Assembly: GCA_013286385.1 (NCBI GenBank) | Contig: JABDFU010000011.1 | Location: 1 to 60,482 of the forward strand | Length of the DNA: 60,482 bases | Reading direction: 5' to 3' | From: Bacteroidota bacterium | GTDB taxonomy: Bacteria; Bacteroidota; Bacteroidia; JABDFU01 | In this document: positions 1 to 8,309 of the stretch, piece by piece | Layout of the letters: each line of letters starts with the position of its first letter | How positions within the stretch are numbered: position 1 is the first letter of the stretch | Notes under the pieces: generated by a model | Database searches by the model: none | What the model was told of the DNA's origin: nothing | What the model saw: only the letters and a program-made list of their open reading frames with translations | Translations under genes and position numbers: made by a program

Positions 1-1122
<1,122 letters not shown>

Positions 1123-1325
1123 CTGACTAATAACATCGCCACCCAATTAAAAATCAGGCTTTGAACCAAATATATAACAATTCAATGAAGTGAACATCAA
1201 GTCCATAAAGGTTTTTTAACAGATTTTAAACAAAGTGAATAACCCCAATTTTAGTCTGTATTGATCGAATTGTAACGAATTTGACCAAAGACTGAAAAGC
1301 AACTGATTTTCTAAGTAAAAAATGA

Positions 1326-1333
1326 TAACTTTG
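1326..1333 (+). promoter_or_regulatory. Candidate -7 box for the tRNA gene
   Basis: TAACTTTG matches the Bacteroidota -7 consensus TAnnTTTG exactly and lies 44 bases before the tRNA. No clear -33 TTTG sits at the usual distance, so this is a plausible but incomplete promoter. Confidence 0.4.
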
Positions 1334-1377
1334 CAACCTTAAATTTTACGCCTTTTAGCAGGCAAAGGTTGTATAAA

Positions 1378-1451
1378 CGGGATGTAGCGTAGCCTGGTAT
1401 CGCGCCAGCATGGGGTGCTGGAGGTCGTGGGTTCAAATCCCGCCATCCCGA
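1378..1451 (+). tRNA. tRNA-Pro (GGG)
   Basis: This 74-nt cloverleaf has acceptor arms CGGGATG (1378-1384) and CATCCCG (1444-1450) with discriminator A. The anticodon stem CCAGC/GCTGG encloses the loop ATGGGGT, giving anticodon GGG. The T arm contains GGGTTCAAATCCC. CCA is not encoded, as is common in Bacteroidota. It reads CCC/CCU proline codons. Confidence 0.95.
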
Positions 1452-1458
1452 CATTAAA

Positions 1459-1489
1459 AAAGCCCCTGATTGAATAAATCAGGGGCTTT
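1459..1489 (+). terminator. Rho-independent terminator of tRNA-Pro
   Basis: A perfect 13-bp stem, AAAGCCCCTGATT pairing with AATCAGGGGCTTT, encloses a 5-nt GAATA loop just after the tRNA. The A-rich left side and T-rich right side fit an intrinsic terminator. Confidence 0.8.
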
Positions 1490-1494
1490 CGCAT

Positions 1495-1532
1495 TTCTAC
1501 AGTCACTTTCTGCAGTCACTTTTGTTGACTTT
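1495..1532 (+). repeat. Left imperfect direct repeat flanking the AbiEi/HipBST module
   Basis: About 38 bp beginning TTCTACAGTCACTTTCT, followed at once by a second partial copy, TGCAGTCACTTT. The segment aligns with 4445-4482: 21 of the first 25 bases are identical, then a shared TTTTG stretch with a one-base offset. It begins just after the tRNA-Pro terminator. Confidence 0.6.
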
Positions 1533-1661
1533 CTTCATCCATTTTTTTCTCAAACTCGTCTATTTCAGCGCCCACATTTATTATGGTATTAAGTTGCAAA
1601 ATCCCTAATTGTTGACTAAATTTTAATATTCAAGATTCTTGAACAATTAATATTATTGAAC

Positions 1662-2611
1662 ATGGAAGCGACAATAGACAGGGCAATCGAAAATTTCCAA
1701 AAGGCAACACATATTAAATGTCGCTGAAAGCCTGTTGCCCAAAAGGAAATGGGCGGTCAGATGGAATTTTTATTTAAAGAGGGCGCAGTTAAACTCAATG
1801 CGGAAATAAAGAATAATCTCCGGGAAATTCATTTGCCTGGGTTATATCAAATCGCCCTGCAGCATCCTCCGCTGATCGTCATCACCAACCATCTTTTCCC
1901 TAAGCTAAAAGAAGAATTACGCAATCATAACATTGCTTACTTGGAAGAGAATGGAAATGTCTGGTTAAAGCACAAAAAGACACTTTTACGGATAGATGGA
2001 AATAAACAGCTCCCGGCGGAAAAAGAAAAAATCAACCGGGCTTTCACCAAAACGGGATTAAAAGTTGTATTTCTTTTTTTACTTGCTGAGCGTTTTGTCA
2101 ACGCCACATACCGTGAGATTGCGGGCAGAACCGGGATTGCATTAGGTTATGTTAATTATGTTCTGAATGGATTAAAGGAGAAGGCTTTTCTTTTAAGGAT
2201 GAATAAGGACGAGTATAAACTTGCCAATAAAAAGGCTTTGCTTGATGCATGGATCACGCACTATGCAGATAAATTAAAGCCGGAACTGGAGATCGGCAAA
2301 TTCCGCTTTCTGAAAGAAGAAGATTTTGCAAACTGGAAACATATTACTTTAAAACCGGATAAAACATGGTGGGGCGGAGAGCCGGCCGGGGACTTGCTCA
2401 CAAACTATTTAAAACCTGCAGTTCTTACACTTTATACAGCCCTGACCCGGAAGGCAATGTCAGGATTTATAAAAAGTTTTGGGATTATGAGGAAGTAAAG
2501 GATAATTTTGTGCCGCCGCTTTTAGTCTATGCAGATTTGATTAATACCGGTAACCATCGCTGTATCGAAACAGCAGAAAAAATTTACAATAATCATCTGA
2601 ATATCATTTAA
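1662..2611 (+). pseudogene. AbiEi-family antitoxin/transcriptional regulator, inactivated
   Basis: Reading from ATG 1662 gives MEATIDRAIENFQKATHIKC, then an in-frame TGA at 1725-1727 where a Trp codon would fit. The same frame then continues through an AbiEi-like protein. It shows the N-terminal region (LPGLYQIALQHPPLIVITN), a winged-helix-like segment (TYREIAGRTGIALGYVNYVL) and the family signature WGGEPAGDLLTNYLKP near 2370-2415. Around 2437 one base is missing. The true continuation, SPDPEGNVRIYKKFW to IYNNHLNII, lies in another frame and ends at 2611. Two independent lesions make this a pseudogene, although a downstream start at 1749 could still give a truncated 249-aa protein. AbiEi proteins are repressor/antitoxins of type IV systems; no AbiEii partner is present. 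Confidence 0.8.
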
Positions 2612-2614
2612 TAT

Positions 2615-2711
2615 TATACGATTTTTGTATATTTTAAGTTATAATTTAAATATTTATACTATATTTGTATATAAAAAACAAATAATTTACATATTATACA
2701 ATATTAGTATA
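2615..2711 (+). promoter_or_regulatory. Three operator boxes at 40-bp spacing ahead of hipB
   Basis: Three 17-bp boxes of form TATAC-N7-GTATA lie at 2615-2631, 2655-2671 and 2695-2711, exactly 40 bp apart. The last base of box 3 touches the hipB start codon. The middle box contains TATATTTG (2660-2667), an exact -7 element, so binding would cover the promoter. E. coli HipB recognises TATCC-N8-GGATA, a similar layout. Autorepression is therefore the likely role, by inference. Confidence 0.7.
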
Positions 2712-3155
2712 ATGAAAGAGATAACTAATATAGCGGCTTTTGTTAAATACAACCGGGAGAAACTGAAACTTACCCAAGAGCGATTAGCGGAGATGGCTGG
2801 TGTAGGTATTCACTTTATCCGTGATCTGGAACAAGGTCGTTCAGCGTTACGCCTTGATAAAGTTAATCAGGTATTAAATATGTTCGGACATCAATTAGCA
2901 ACAACAACAAACAAGATCGATCCTTATAAGCTTTGGTTTAGCTATTTAGGGCAACCCGTTAAAATAACCCAAAAGGGAAACCAGGAATTTTATGGTTTTC
3001 TTATAAAAGAAATAAGAGATGCAAAAAGTGAAATTGTTGCATGGAGACTCGTGCCTAACCCTGACGCAATAGAGTGGCAAAAAAAGCCAAATGATGATTT
3101 AACTACAGTCATTCAACACGCTGATATTATAGGAATTGAATTGCAAAAAAGATGA
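2712..3155 (+). CDS. hipB: HipB-like XRE-family antitoxin/repressor
   Basis: A 147-aa protein. Residues 7-60 form an XRE helix-turn-helix (KLKLTQERLAEMAGVGIHFIR DLEQGR region) like HipB. Unlike E. coli HipB, which is about 88 aa, it has a further 70-residue C-terminal domain starting around DPYKLWFSYLG. The domain is rich in predicted strands and of unknown function. The ATG at 2712 was chosen because it begins the HTH domain and directly follows the third operator box; earlier non-ATG starts in frame lie inside the operators. The stop overlaps the next start by 4 bp (ATGA), so translation is probably coupled. It should bind the boxes upstream and repress the operon. Confidence 0.85.
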   Translation: MKEITNIAAFVKYNREKLKLTQERLAEMAGVGIHFIRDLEQGRSALRLDKVNQVLNMFGHQLATTTNKIDPYKLWFSYLGQPVKITQKGNQEFYGFLIKEIRDAKSEIVAWRLVPNPDAIEWQKKPNDDLTTVIQHADIIGIELQKR

Positions 3156-3469
3156 AACGAGGTAAAGTAATTATAAGTAATACGGTTGTCGGTCATGTTT
3201 GGCAGGACGAAAATGGATATTGGTTTAAATACACAGATGAGTATTATAATAATCCAATTCATGGCCCGGTAAGCCAAACATTGCCGGTTGAAGTACAAAC
3301 CCACTACGACAAAAGATCGATGATTCCCTTTTTTGACGGACTAATACCGGAAGGATGGTTATTCGATATTGCAATTGATAATTGGAAGATCAACGAAAAA
3401 GACAGAATGGAATTATTATTAACGGTATGTAAAGATTGCGTAGGTGCAGTAAGTATCGAAAGAGAATAA
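3152..3469 (+). CDS. hipS: HipS-like protein (HipA N-terminal subdomain 1)
   Basis: A 105-aa protein matching the HipA N-terminal subdomain (couple_hipA family). It begins with a strand-rich GKVIISNTVVGHVWQDENG, has the PFFDGLIPEGW motif at about residues 59-69, and ends in the DRMELLLTVCKDCVGAVS helix. In one-chain HipA this part is fused to the kinase. Here it is separate, as in the tripartite HipBST systems of enteropathogenic E. coli and Legionella, where HipS acts as the antitoxin that holds the kinase inactive. It overlaps hipB by 4 bp and is followed after one base by the kinase gene. Confidence 0.85.
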   Translation: MKRGKVIISNTVVGHVWQDENGYWFKYTDEYYNNPIHGPVSQTLPVEVQTHYDKRSMIPFFDGLIPEGWLFDIAIDNWKINEKDRMELLLTVCKDCVGAVSIERE

Positions 3470-3470
3470 A

Positions 3471-4439
3471 ATGAAAACTAAAACAAATAAATGCTTATAC
3501 TGCTATGAAGATTTGAAAGAAAATGAAATTGATTTTCATTCAAAATGCAGTAAAAAATTCTTCGGCACAGCAACTCCACCAACTCTCTCTTTAACAAAAG
3601 AAGAATTAAATAAGATGGCAAGAGAGATTATTAAAAGAAGTGTTACAATACCCGGTGTGCAACCCAAACTTTCATTGAGTCTTAAAAAAAATTCTACCGA
3701 TCCGAAAAAATCAAGACTCACTATAGTTGGTCTTTGGGGGGAATACATTTTAAAACCCCAATCAGACCGCTATGAATGTATGCCCGAAAATGAAGATTTA
3801 GTAATGCATCTGGCAGAAAAAGCGGGAATAAATACTGCCCGCCACACTTTATTAAGAACGGAGTCCGGGCAATTAGCATATGTCACAAAAAGATTTGATA
3901 GAGTTGATAAAAAAAAGGCACCGATGGAAGATTTTTGTCAACTCGCCGGCAAATTAAGTGCAGATAAATACAAAAGCACCATGGAAGCGGCAGGTTTATT
4001 GATATCAAAATATTCATCTCCTTCTTCAAAAACAACTGATCTGATTACTTTTTTTGATATTGCTATTTTCTCCTTTTTAGTTGGTAATTCAGATATGCAC
4101 TTAAAGAATTTTTCAATCATAAAAGATGAAGAAAACCAATACAAGTTGTCTCCGGCATACGACTTAATGTCAGCCAACCTGGCGATGCCATCCGACAAGG
4201 AAGAAGTTGCACTCAGTCTTCATAAAAAGAAACACAGATTAAGGAGATATGACTTTGTTTCGTTTGGAAAACGTATAGGATTAACAGATACTCTGATACA
4301 AAAAGCTCTTGATAAATATGATAAAGAAATGCTGAATGAATTTGAAAAATTTACTTCAATCAGCTTTCTGCCGGATGATTTAAAAGATAAATTTATTTCA
4401 TTAATGAAATCCCGATTCAAAAATAGTATAGTCATTTAG
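3471..4439 (+). CDS. hipT: HipT-like HipA-family Ser/Thr kinase toxin
   Basis: A 322-aa kinase without the N-terminal subdomain. Visible features are a short zinc-ribbon-like start (C8, C11, H23, C26), the Gly-rich loop SVTIPGVQPK (57-66), the nucleotide-binding lysine in EYILKP (K95), FDR at 142-144, the catalytic NSDMHLKN (D208, N213) and PAYDL with metal-binding D231. E. coli HipT autophosphorylates S57 and S59 in its loop; here the matching positions are S57 and T59. HipT is known to phosphorylate tryptophanyl-tRNA synthetase; HipA acts on glutamyl-tRNA synthetase. The target here cannot be read from sequence. All key residues are intact, so it appears active. Third gene of the operon. 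Confidence 0.88.
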   Translation: MKTKTNKCLYCYEDLKENEIDFHSKCSKKFFGTATPPTLSLTKEELNKMAREIIKRSVTIPGVQPKLSLSLKKNSTDPKKSRLTIVGLWGEYILKPQSDRYECMPENEDLVMHLAEKAGINTARHTLLRTESGQLAYVTKRFDRVDKKKAPMEDFCQLAGKLSADKYKSTMEAAGLLISKYSSPSSKTTDLITFFDIAIFSFLVGNSDMHLKNFSIIKDEENQYKLSPAYDLMSANLAMPSDKEEVALSLHKKKHRLRRYDFVSFGKRIGLTDTLIQKALDKYDKEMLNEFEKFTSISFLPDDLKDKFISLMKSRFKNSIVI

Positions 4440-4444
4440 AAAGA

Positions 4445-4482
4445 TTCTGCAGTCACTTTCTTTCGTCACATTTTGCTGCTTT
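4445..4482 (+). repeat. Right imperfect direct repeat flanking the AbiEi/HipBST module
   Basis: It starts six bases after the hipT stop and shares TTCTGCAGTCACTTT exactly with 1508-1522. Aligned from its first base it matches 1495-1532 over about 38 bp. With the left copy it brackets the AbiEi remnant and hipBST, a span of about 2.9 kb. Confidence 0.6.
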
Positions 4483-5179
4483 TTAATCCCCCCTCTTACA
4501 GCCCCCGCACAAGCCGGGTGCTGTTTGTTTCCAAAGCATTATATTTACTGATTAATTCATAGAGTTTTTAACCTAAGCGTTTAAACTTCTGAGATTTAAA
4601 GCAAATCAGTGTGAGTGGCCTTGCCTTGACACTTGAAATCTGAATGAATGTTTAAAGAATAAGAAATCTGTATTTGCGGAAAGGATTTTAGCAACTCAGA
4701 TTACTGAATTACAGTATTATTTTATCAACTCCACAAAACCCTGTGCTTTTTTATTGGTGCCGTCAATGCAGGTTGCAGTGAGTATGTAAAAGTAGGTTCC
4801 CGAAGAGGCGGGGCTTTCACCGTAGATGCGTCCGTCCCAGCAGTTAGTTGATTGGGCTTGAGAGAAAAAACACACAGAAAAGTATATAAACGGTGAAAAT
4901 TCTCCTTTATTTTCGGACTAACGATACTTTTAATGCGCTTTAATAAAAACTTCCAAATTGCTTATACGCCTCTGCAAAACACGTTCTAAAATAATTTAGA
5001 GGTATTTTATTTACAAGTTGGGTAAATTATTGCCTGCCTGTTTATTCAGTTCTGCTCCAGACTTGATTCGCCGAAATCATCTGTTTTGGCACGATAATTA
5101 CATCTTATAGCAAGAGCAGTATTCAAAAGCAAGTTGAACAGTGATTAATTGGTCGCACCCATTTTAAAAAATAAAAACC
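4483..5179. other. Non-coding interval, about 700 bp
   Basis: Apart from the sorting-domain scar at 4717-4860, no convincing gene, RNA or repeat was found. The remainder is AT-rich with frequent stops in all frames. Confidence 0.6.
4717..4860 (-). pseudogene. Fragment of a T9SS type B (CHU_C) sorting domain
   Basis: The minus strand encodes NCWDGRIYGE, then SSGTYFYILTATC and KKAQGFVELIK followed by TAA at 4719-4717. This is the end of the gliding-motility-associated C-terminal domain that directs export by T9SS. The part before NCWDG reads LCFFSQAQS, which looks like the end of a signal peptide rather than the FDRWG core of the domain. No ATG opens the frame. It is best read as the scar of a deletion that joined a signal peptide to the last 50 residues of a secreted protein. 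Confidence 0.65.
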
Positions 5180-5371
5180 ATGGATAAATCAGCTCACCCT
5201 ATAAAGCCTGAAAAAAATATTCCGGCAAAACCAGACAAGAACCCTGATCCGACTGTTCCAATGCCCGGAGGGAATGAACCGGAGAAAAATGATCCGACAC
5301 GGATTGAAGATCCTGACAAGACAGATCCGACAAAGATTGAAGAACCACACCCTCTCAAACCAAAAAAATAA
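5180..5371 (+). CDS. Small proline/lysine/aspartate-rich hydrophilic protein
   Basis: A 63-aa low-complexity protein without a signal peptide. It is built on short repeats: KPEKNIPAKPDKNPDP, then PGGNEPEKNDPTRIEDP, DKTDPTKIEEP. Similar short PDP/PTKIEEP proteins occur in Bacteroidota; their role is unknown, and an intrinsically disordered stress-type protein is possible. A clear ATG start and the regular repeats support it, but low complexity weakens the call. Confidence 0.5.
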   Translation: MDKSAHPIKPEKNIPAKPDKNPDPTVPMPGGNEPEKNDPTRIEDPDKTDPTKIEEPHPLKPKK

Positions 5372-5437
5372 AAAGTGAATGGCACTATCCCCGGTAAGCC
5401 GGATTCCGCTGAAACTACAAACGCAATTGTAAGAACG

Positions 5438-5854
5438 ATGAACCCAATTAAAAATCTCCATACAATAATGGTCGTTTCGTTTTGCATTGGCTTCTGTACA
5501 CCCGTTTGTTCTCAGGACAAAGTTTATCTGGATTCTTTGGGTCCTCACAATGGCCAGATAAAACAAGCCGGAAATTATTTTGTTGAACTGTTATTTTCCT
5601 CCCAAAACACGTATGTGTACCTGTATGACAAACACCGGATTCCGTTGGAAAATAATGCTGTTACGGGAAAGATGATTTTCAAACAATACGACAGCACAAC
5701 GGCTATAGTTGAACTCAAACCCTTTCATACGGACGCATTCGTTGGAAAAACCGACTTCCCGAACTACTATTCCTGTACTATTATAGTTGATACAAAGGAT
5801 GCCCGAATCTCAACAAAATTTGAATTTGTCGAAAGTATTGCTGACGAGAACTAA
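5438..5854 (+). CDS. Exported small protein, function unknown
   Basis: The ATG at 5438 places a signal peptide at the start (MNPIKNLHTIMVVSFCIGFC, cleavage near CSQ); an upstream GTG frame would bury it. The mature part, about 110 aa, begins LDSLGPHNGQIKQAGNYFVELLF. It contains YLYDKHRIPLEN and VTGKMIFKQYD. This pattern (GPH-G, an EL strand, a Y-L-D strand, then a TG strand) resembles periplasmic domains seen next to heavy-metal efflux genes in Bacteroidota, but no efflux gene is nearby. Real gene likely, role unproven. Confidence 0.65.
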   Translation: MNPIKNLHTIMVVSFCIGFCTPVCSQDKVYLDSLGPHNGQIKQAGNYFVELLFSSQNTYVYLYDKHRIPLENNAVTGKMIFKQYDSTTAIVELKPFHTDAFVGKTDFPNYYSCTIIVDTKDARISTKFEFVESIADEN

Positions 5855-5933
5855 ACACGTGAGCTGAAGTGTCCATTCAAAAGTGCAGTTAAAAATCAAA
5901 AATGCAGTTAAAAACGAAGCACTTGTAAAAAAC

Positions 5934-5957
5934 GAAGCACTGGCCAACCAGTGCTTC
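5934..5957 (-). terminator. Rho-independent terminator for the minus-strand gene at 6045-6305
   Basis: A 10-bp stem GAAGCACTGG/CCAGTGCTTC with a 4-nt loop. On the minus strand it is followed by GTTTTTTAC, a proper U-tract. It lies about 90 bp after the stop of the minus-strand gene. Confidence 0.75.
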
Positions 5958-6044
5958 ATTTCAAACCAACATTTAATTTCAGTTTAGCTGCCCTTGCTTA
6001 ACCAGAGATGTTCCGGGCTCGGCTTAAAATCAGAAATTGTCATC

Positions 6045-6305
6045 TTAGTCTCTTTCACTTTCTCCTTCTTCATCTTCAGCTACGTCAGTACCCGAACCGT
6101 AGGCGGTGCTTTTTTTAGGATCGCTTTTGCTTGACTGATTCTGACTGGCCGGTTCATTTCCAACTGTCGAGGGTCTTTTTTGATGCTTTTGAAAATCATT
6201 TTCATTGGTTGTTCCCTGCTTCGAAGGATTTTCCTGTTGATTTTGATTTTTTTGGTTTTGCTGTTGACCGCTTTGGTTGTTGCGGTCTTTTTCATTGTTT
6301 GCCAT
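6045..6305 (-). CDS. Small Asn/Gln-rich hydrophilic protein
   Basis: An 86-aa protein starting MANNEKDRNNQSGQQQNQ, rich in N, Q, S, K and ending in an acidic EDEEGESERD tail. There are no membrane segments and no signal peptide, so it is probably cytoplasmic and disordered. A matching terminator downstream supports a real transcription unit. Similar N/Q-rich short proteins are scattered in Bacteroidota without known roles. Confidence 0.55.
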   Translation of the reverse strand: MANNEKDRNNQSGQQQNQKNQNQQENPSKQGTTNENDFQKHQKRPSTVGNEPASQNQSSKSDPKKSTAYGSGTDVAEDEEGESERD

Positions 6306-6478
6306 TTTTTTTAGTTTTTTATCGTTTTTAATAAAGCGTTAGCGTTCTATACTATGCAGTTTGTATGCCAAAGTGAAAATCAAAGGAATTGACAACTAAA
6401 ACGTACGAAGTGGCCATCGCACTGTGGATAATTTTAGCCGTATTGGATTAATTAATACCCGTACGTGAACTACAAACC

Positions 6479-7993
6479 TTATAGCTTATAAATATAGGTG
6501 GTCTGGTTCTGATTGATCGGATTCAGGTAATGCACAATCCTGTCAACCAGCCCCGGTTCAATCGTAGTTTCGTACTGCAGTTGAGGAAAATACTTTTTCA
6601 TACTGTCGACCCGGGTTTCAATGTTGTCTTCTCCCCAGAAAATAACGTAATTCGGGAAATATTTTTTGTCAGCAGTTTTCAAAATATCCCGAACCTTTCT
6701 GGGCGATTGCGATTTGGTTACAGGTATAACACCCCATTTATCGCGTAAAGGTCTCAGATAAAACAAAGGAGGCAAAATAATATCATCGTTGTTGGCGTCA
6801 TCAATAATCAAAATTCCGGCATCCTTTTTATGATAGAGATAGGTCATCGACTCGACCCGGTTTCGTTTAGAATAGGCAACGGATACCACGCAAAGCGGTA
6901 GGATATTCAGTGCCCAGAAAAAGATCCAGCAATTTCTGAGCAGCTTCGGCCTTTTGATCCAAAAAGCCGAACCCGAAACAAATTCCTGCCAACCTATGCA
7001 ACCCAACATAATAAAAAACGGAATAAAAGGCAGTATGAAGCGTTCCTGCTTATTCGGAAAAGAAGTATGAAAAACAAAAAACAGAAAAGAGGGCAGAAAA
7101 ATAATTAATTGCTTTCTCCAGTTCCTGAAATAGCCGAACCAAAGAAACAGGCTGATGGGCGGTAAAAGAATCCCGCTGATCAGCAAAGGATAGGTCTCTG
7201 CTCCGTGCGTGACGAAATCATAGGCATGCTCCCTGTTAAATTTCACGTAGCCCATAAATTCGGCAAAAGGCTTGCCCCAAAGAAACATATCGATTGATCC
7301 CTGTATAAGCAGTACCGAAACAACAGTGCCCGCACCATAGGCAATTACCGCTCTCCAGTTTTTTTCAACGACCAGCGTAAGCCCGATTCCTGTTATAAAA
7401 AGTGAACTCTGAAATCGAATCGAAAATGCCGTTCCTGCCACCAATCCGGCCAAAAGGTAAATCGATTTTTTTTTCATTTCCCCGTTCTTAATAATTAACC
7501 AGACCGGAGCCATCAGAAAAGGAATGCAAACCATCTCCACCAGGTTTCTGACACTCAGCATAGGCATAAACCAAAGAATAGCCAACAGCAGTCCGGCTAT
7601 CCGTGCGACTTTTGCCCCTGAATAGAATTCGGTAATCTTAAATCCATAGTAAACAACCAGCAATGAAAATGCAGCATGGACAAAACGAATAAAATACATT
7701 TTCAGCTGCGGATCCGTAAGACCCATCATCGCCATGGCTTTCAGCATCAGGAAATTTAATCCGGTATAAAACAGGCTATGGCCTGTTGCGGTCCGGATGG
7801 GAGAGTCTCCGAAAGGAAGCCAGTTATAATACGAGTGATCCACCCAGGATTGAGCCATTTCAATCACAAGAAAATGGTCATCATGCATGCCAAAACCTTT
7901 TGAAAAAAGAACGGCAAGCAGTCTGAAAAAACCGGCAGAAAACAAAATGAGCGTCAAAGGTTTTTCATCCCAGAGTTTTTTAATCATCAGCAT
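6479..7993 (-). CDS. GT-C fold glycosyltransferase (Alg9/PIG-B, GT22-like)
   Basis: A 504-aa polytopic membrane protein with about ten hydrophobic segments. The first loop carries an acidic pair (GMHDDHF, about residues 36-42), the usual catalytic site of lipid-linked-sugar GT-C enzymes. FPNKQERFILPFIPF at about 315-330 matches the HKE-RF-FP signature of the Alg9/PIG-B mannosyltransferase family. The C-terminal 150 residues form a soluble domain. Such enzymes transfer sugar from a polyprenyl-phosphate donor on the periplasmic face; donor and acceptor are unknown. The gene stands alone, flanked by gaps. Confidence 0.8.
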   Translation of the reverse strand: MLMIKKLWDEKPLTLILFSAGFFRLLAVLFSKGFGMHDDHFLVIEMAQSWVDHSYYNWLPFGDSPIRTATGHSLFYTGLNFLMLKAMAMMGLTDPQLKMYFIRFVHAAFSLLVVYYGFKITEFYSGAKVARIAGLLLAILWFMPMLSVRNLVEMVCIPFLMAPVWLIIKNGEMKKKSIYLLAGLVAGTAFSIRFQSSLFITGIGLTLVVEKNWRAVIAYGAGTVVSVLLIQGSIDMFLWGKPFAEFMGYVKFNREHAYDFVTHGAETYPLLISGILLPPISLFLWFGYFRNWRKQLIIFLPSFLFFVFHTSFPNKQERFILPFIPFFIMLGCIGWQEFVSGSAFWIKRPKLLRNCWIFFWALNILPLCVVSVAYSKRNRVESMTYLYHKKDAGILIIDDANNDDIILPPLFYLRPLRDKWGVIPVTKSQSPRKVRDILKTADKKYFPNYVIFWGEDNIETRVDSMKKYFPQLQYETTIEPGLVDRIVHYLNPINQNQTTYIYKL

Positions 7994-8309
7994 AAGTCAG
8001 TCGGTTTTAGATTATTTTTCCGATTCAAATGTACCAACAAAATGTTCCGGTAATTACATTTTTGTTTCTTAATACGTCACCCTGGTTTCCGTATTTTATA
8101 CTTATTTCCGCAATCGAATGTGACTGCAAACCCCAAAAAAGGGAGTACACCTTGGTTAGTATAGACCGGAGGAGGTAGTGAGGTTTAATTCATTTTATGT
8201 CATTTTATGCAAATAAACCTTAAATTCGCATTTGCATTTTCCATTATCACAACTTTGTTCAATAATTTGAATTTCAGATGCTTGCAAATATCAACCTAAT
8301 CCGATACAT
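7994..8309. other. Divergent intergenic region
   Basis: The 316 bp between the glycosyltransferase and the PorE-like operon must hold promoters for both. No exact TAnnTTTG box with a spaced TTTG was found. CATTTTATG occurs twice in close tandem near 8193-8215. Nothing else is apparent. Confidence 0.5.

Noticed and set aside
1378-4482. Integration of the module into the tRNA-Pro 3' end
   Set aside because: No copy of the tRNA 3' end is found downstream of hipT and no integrase is present; the flanking repeat is a different sequence.
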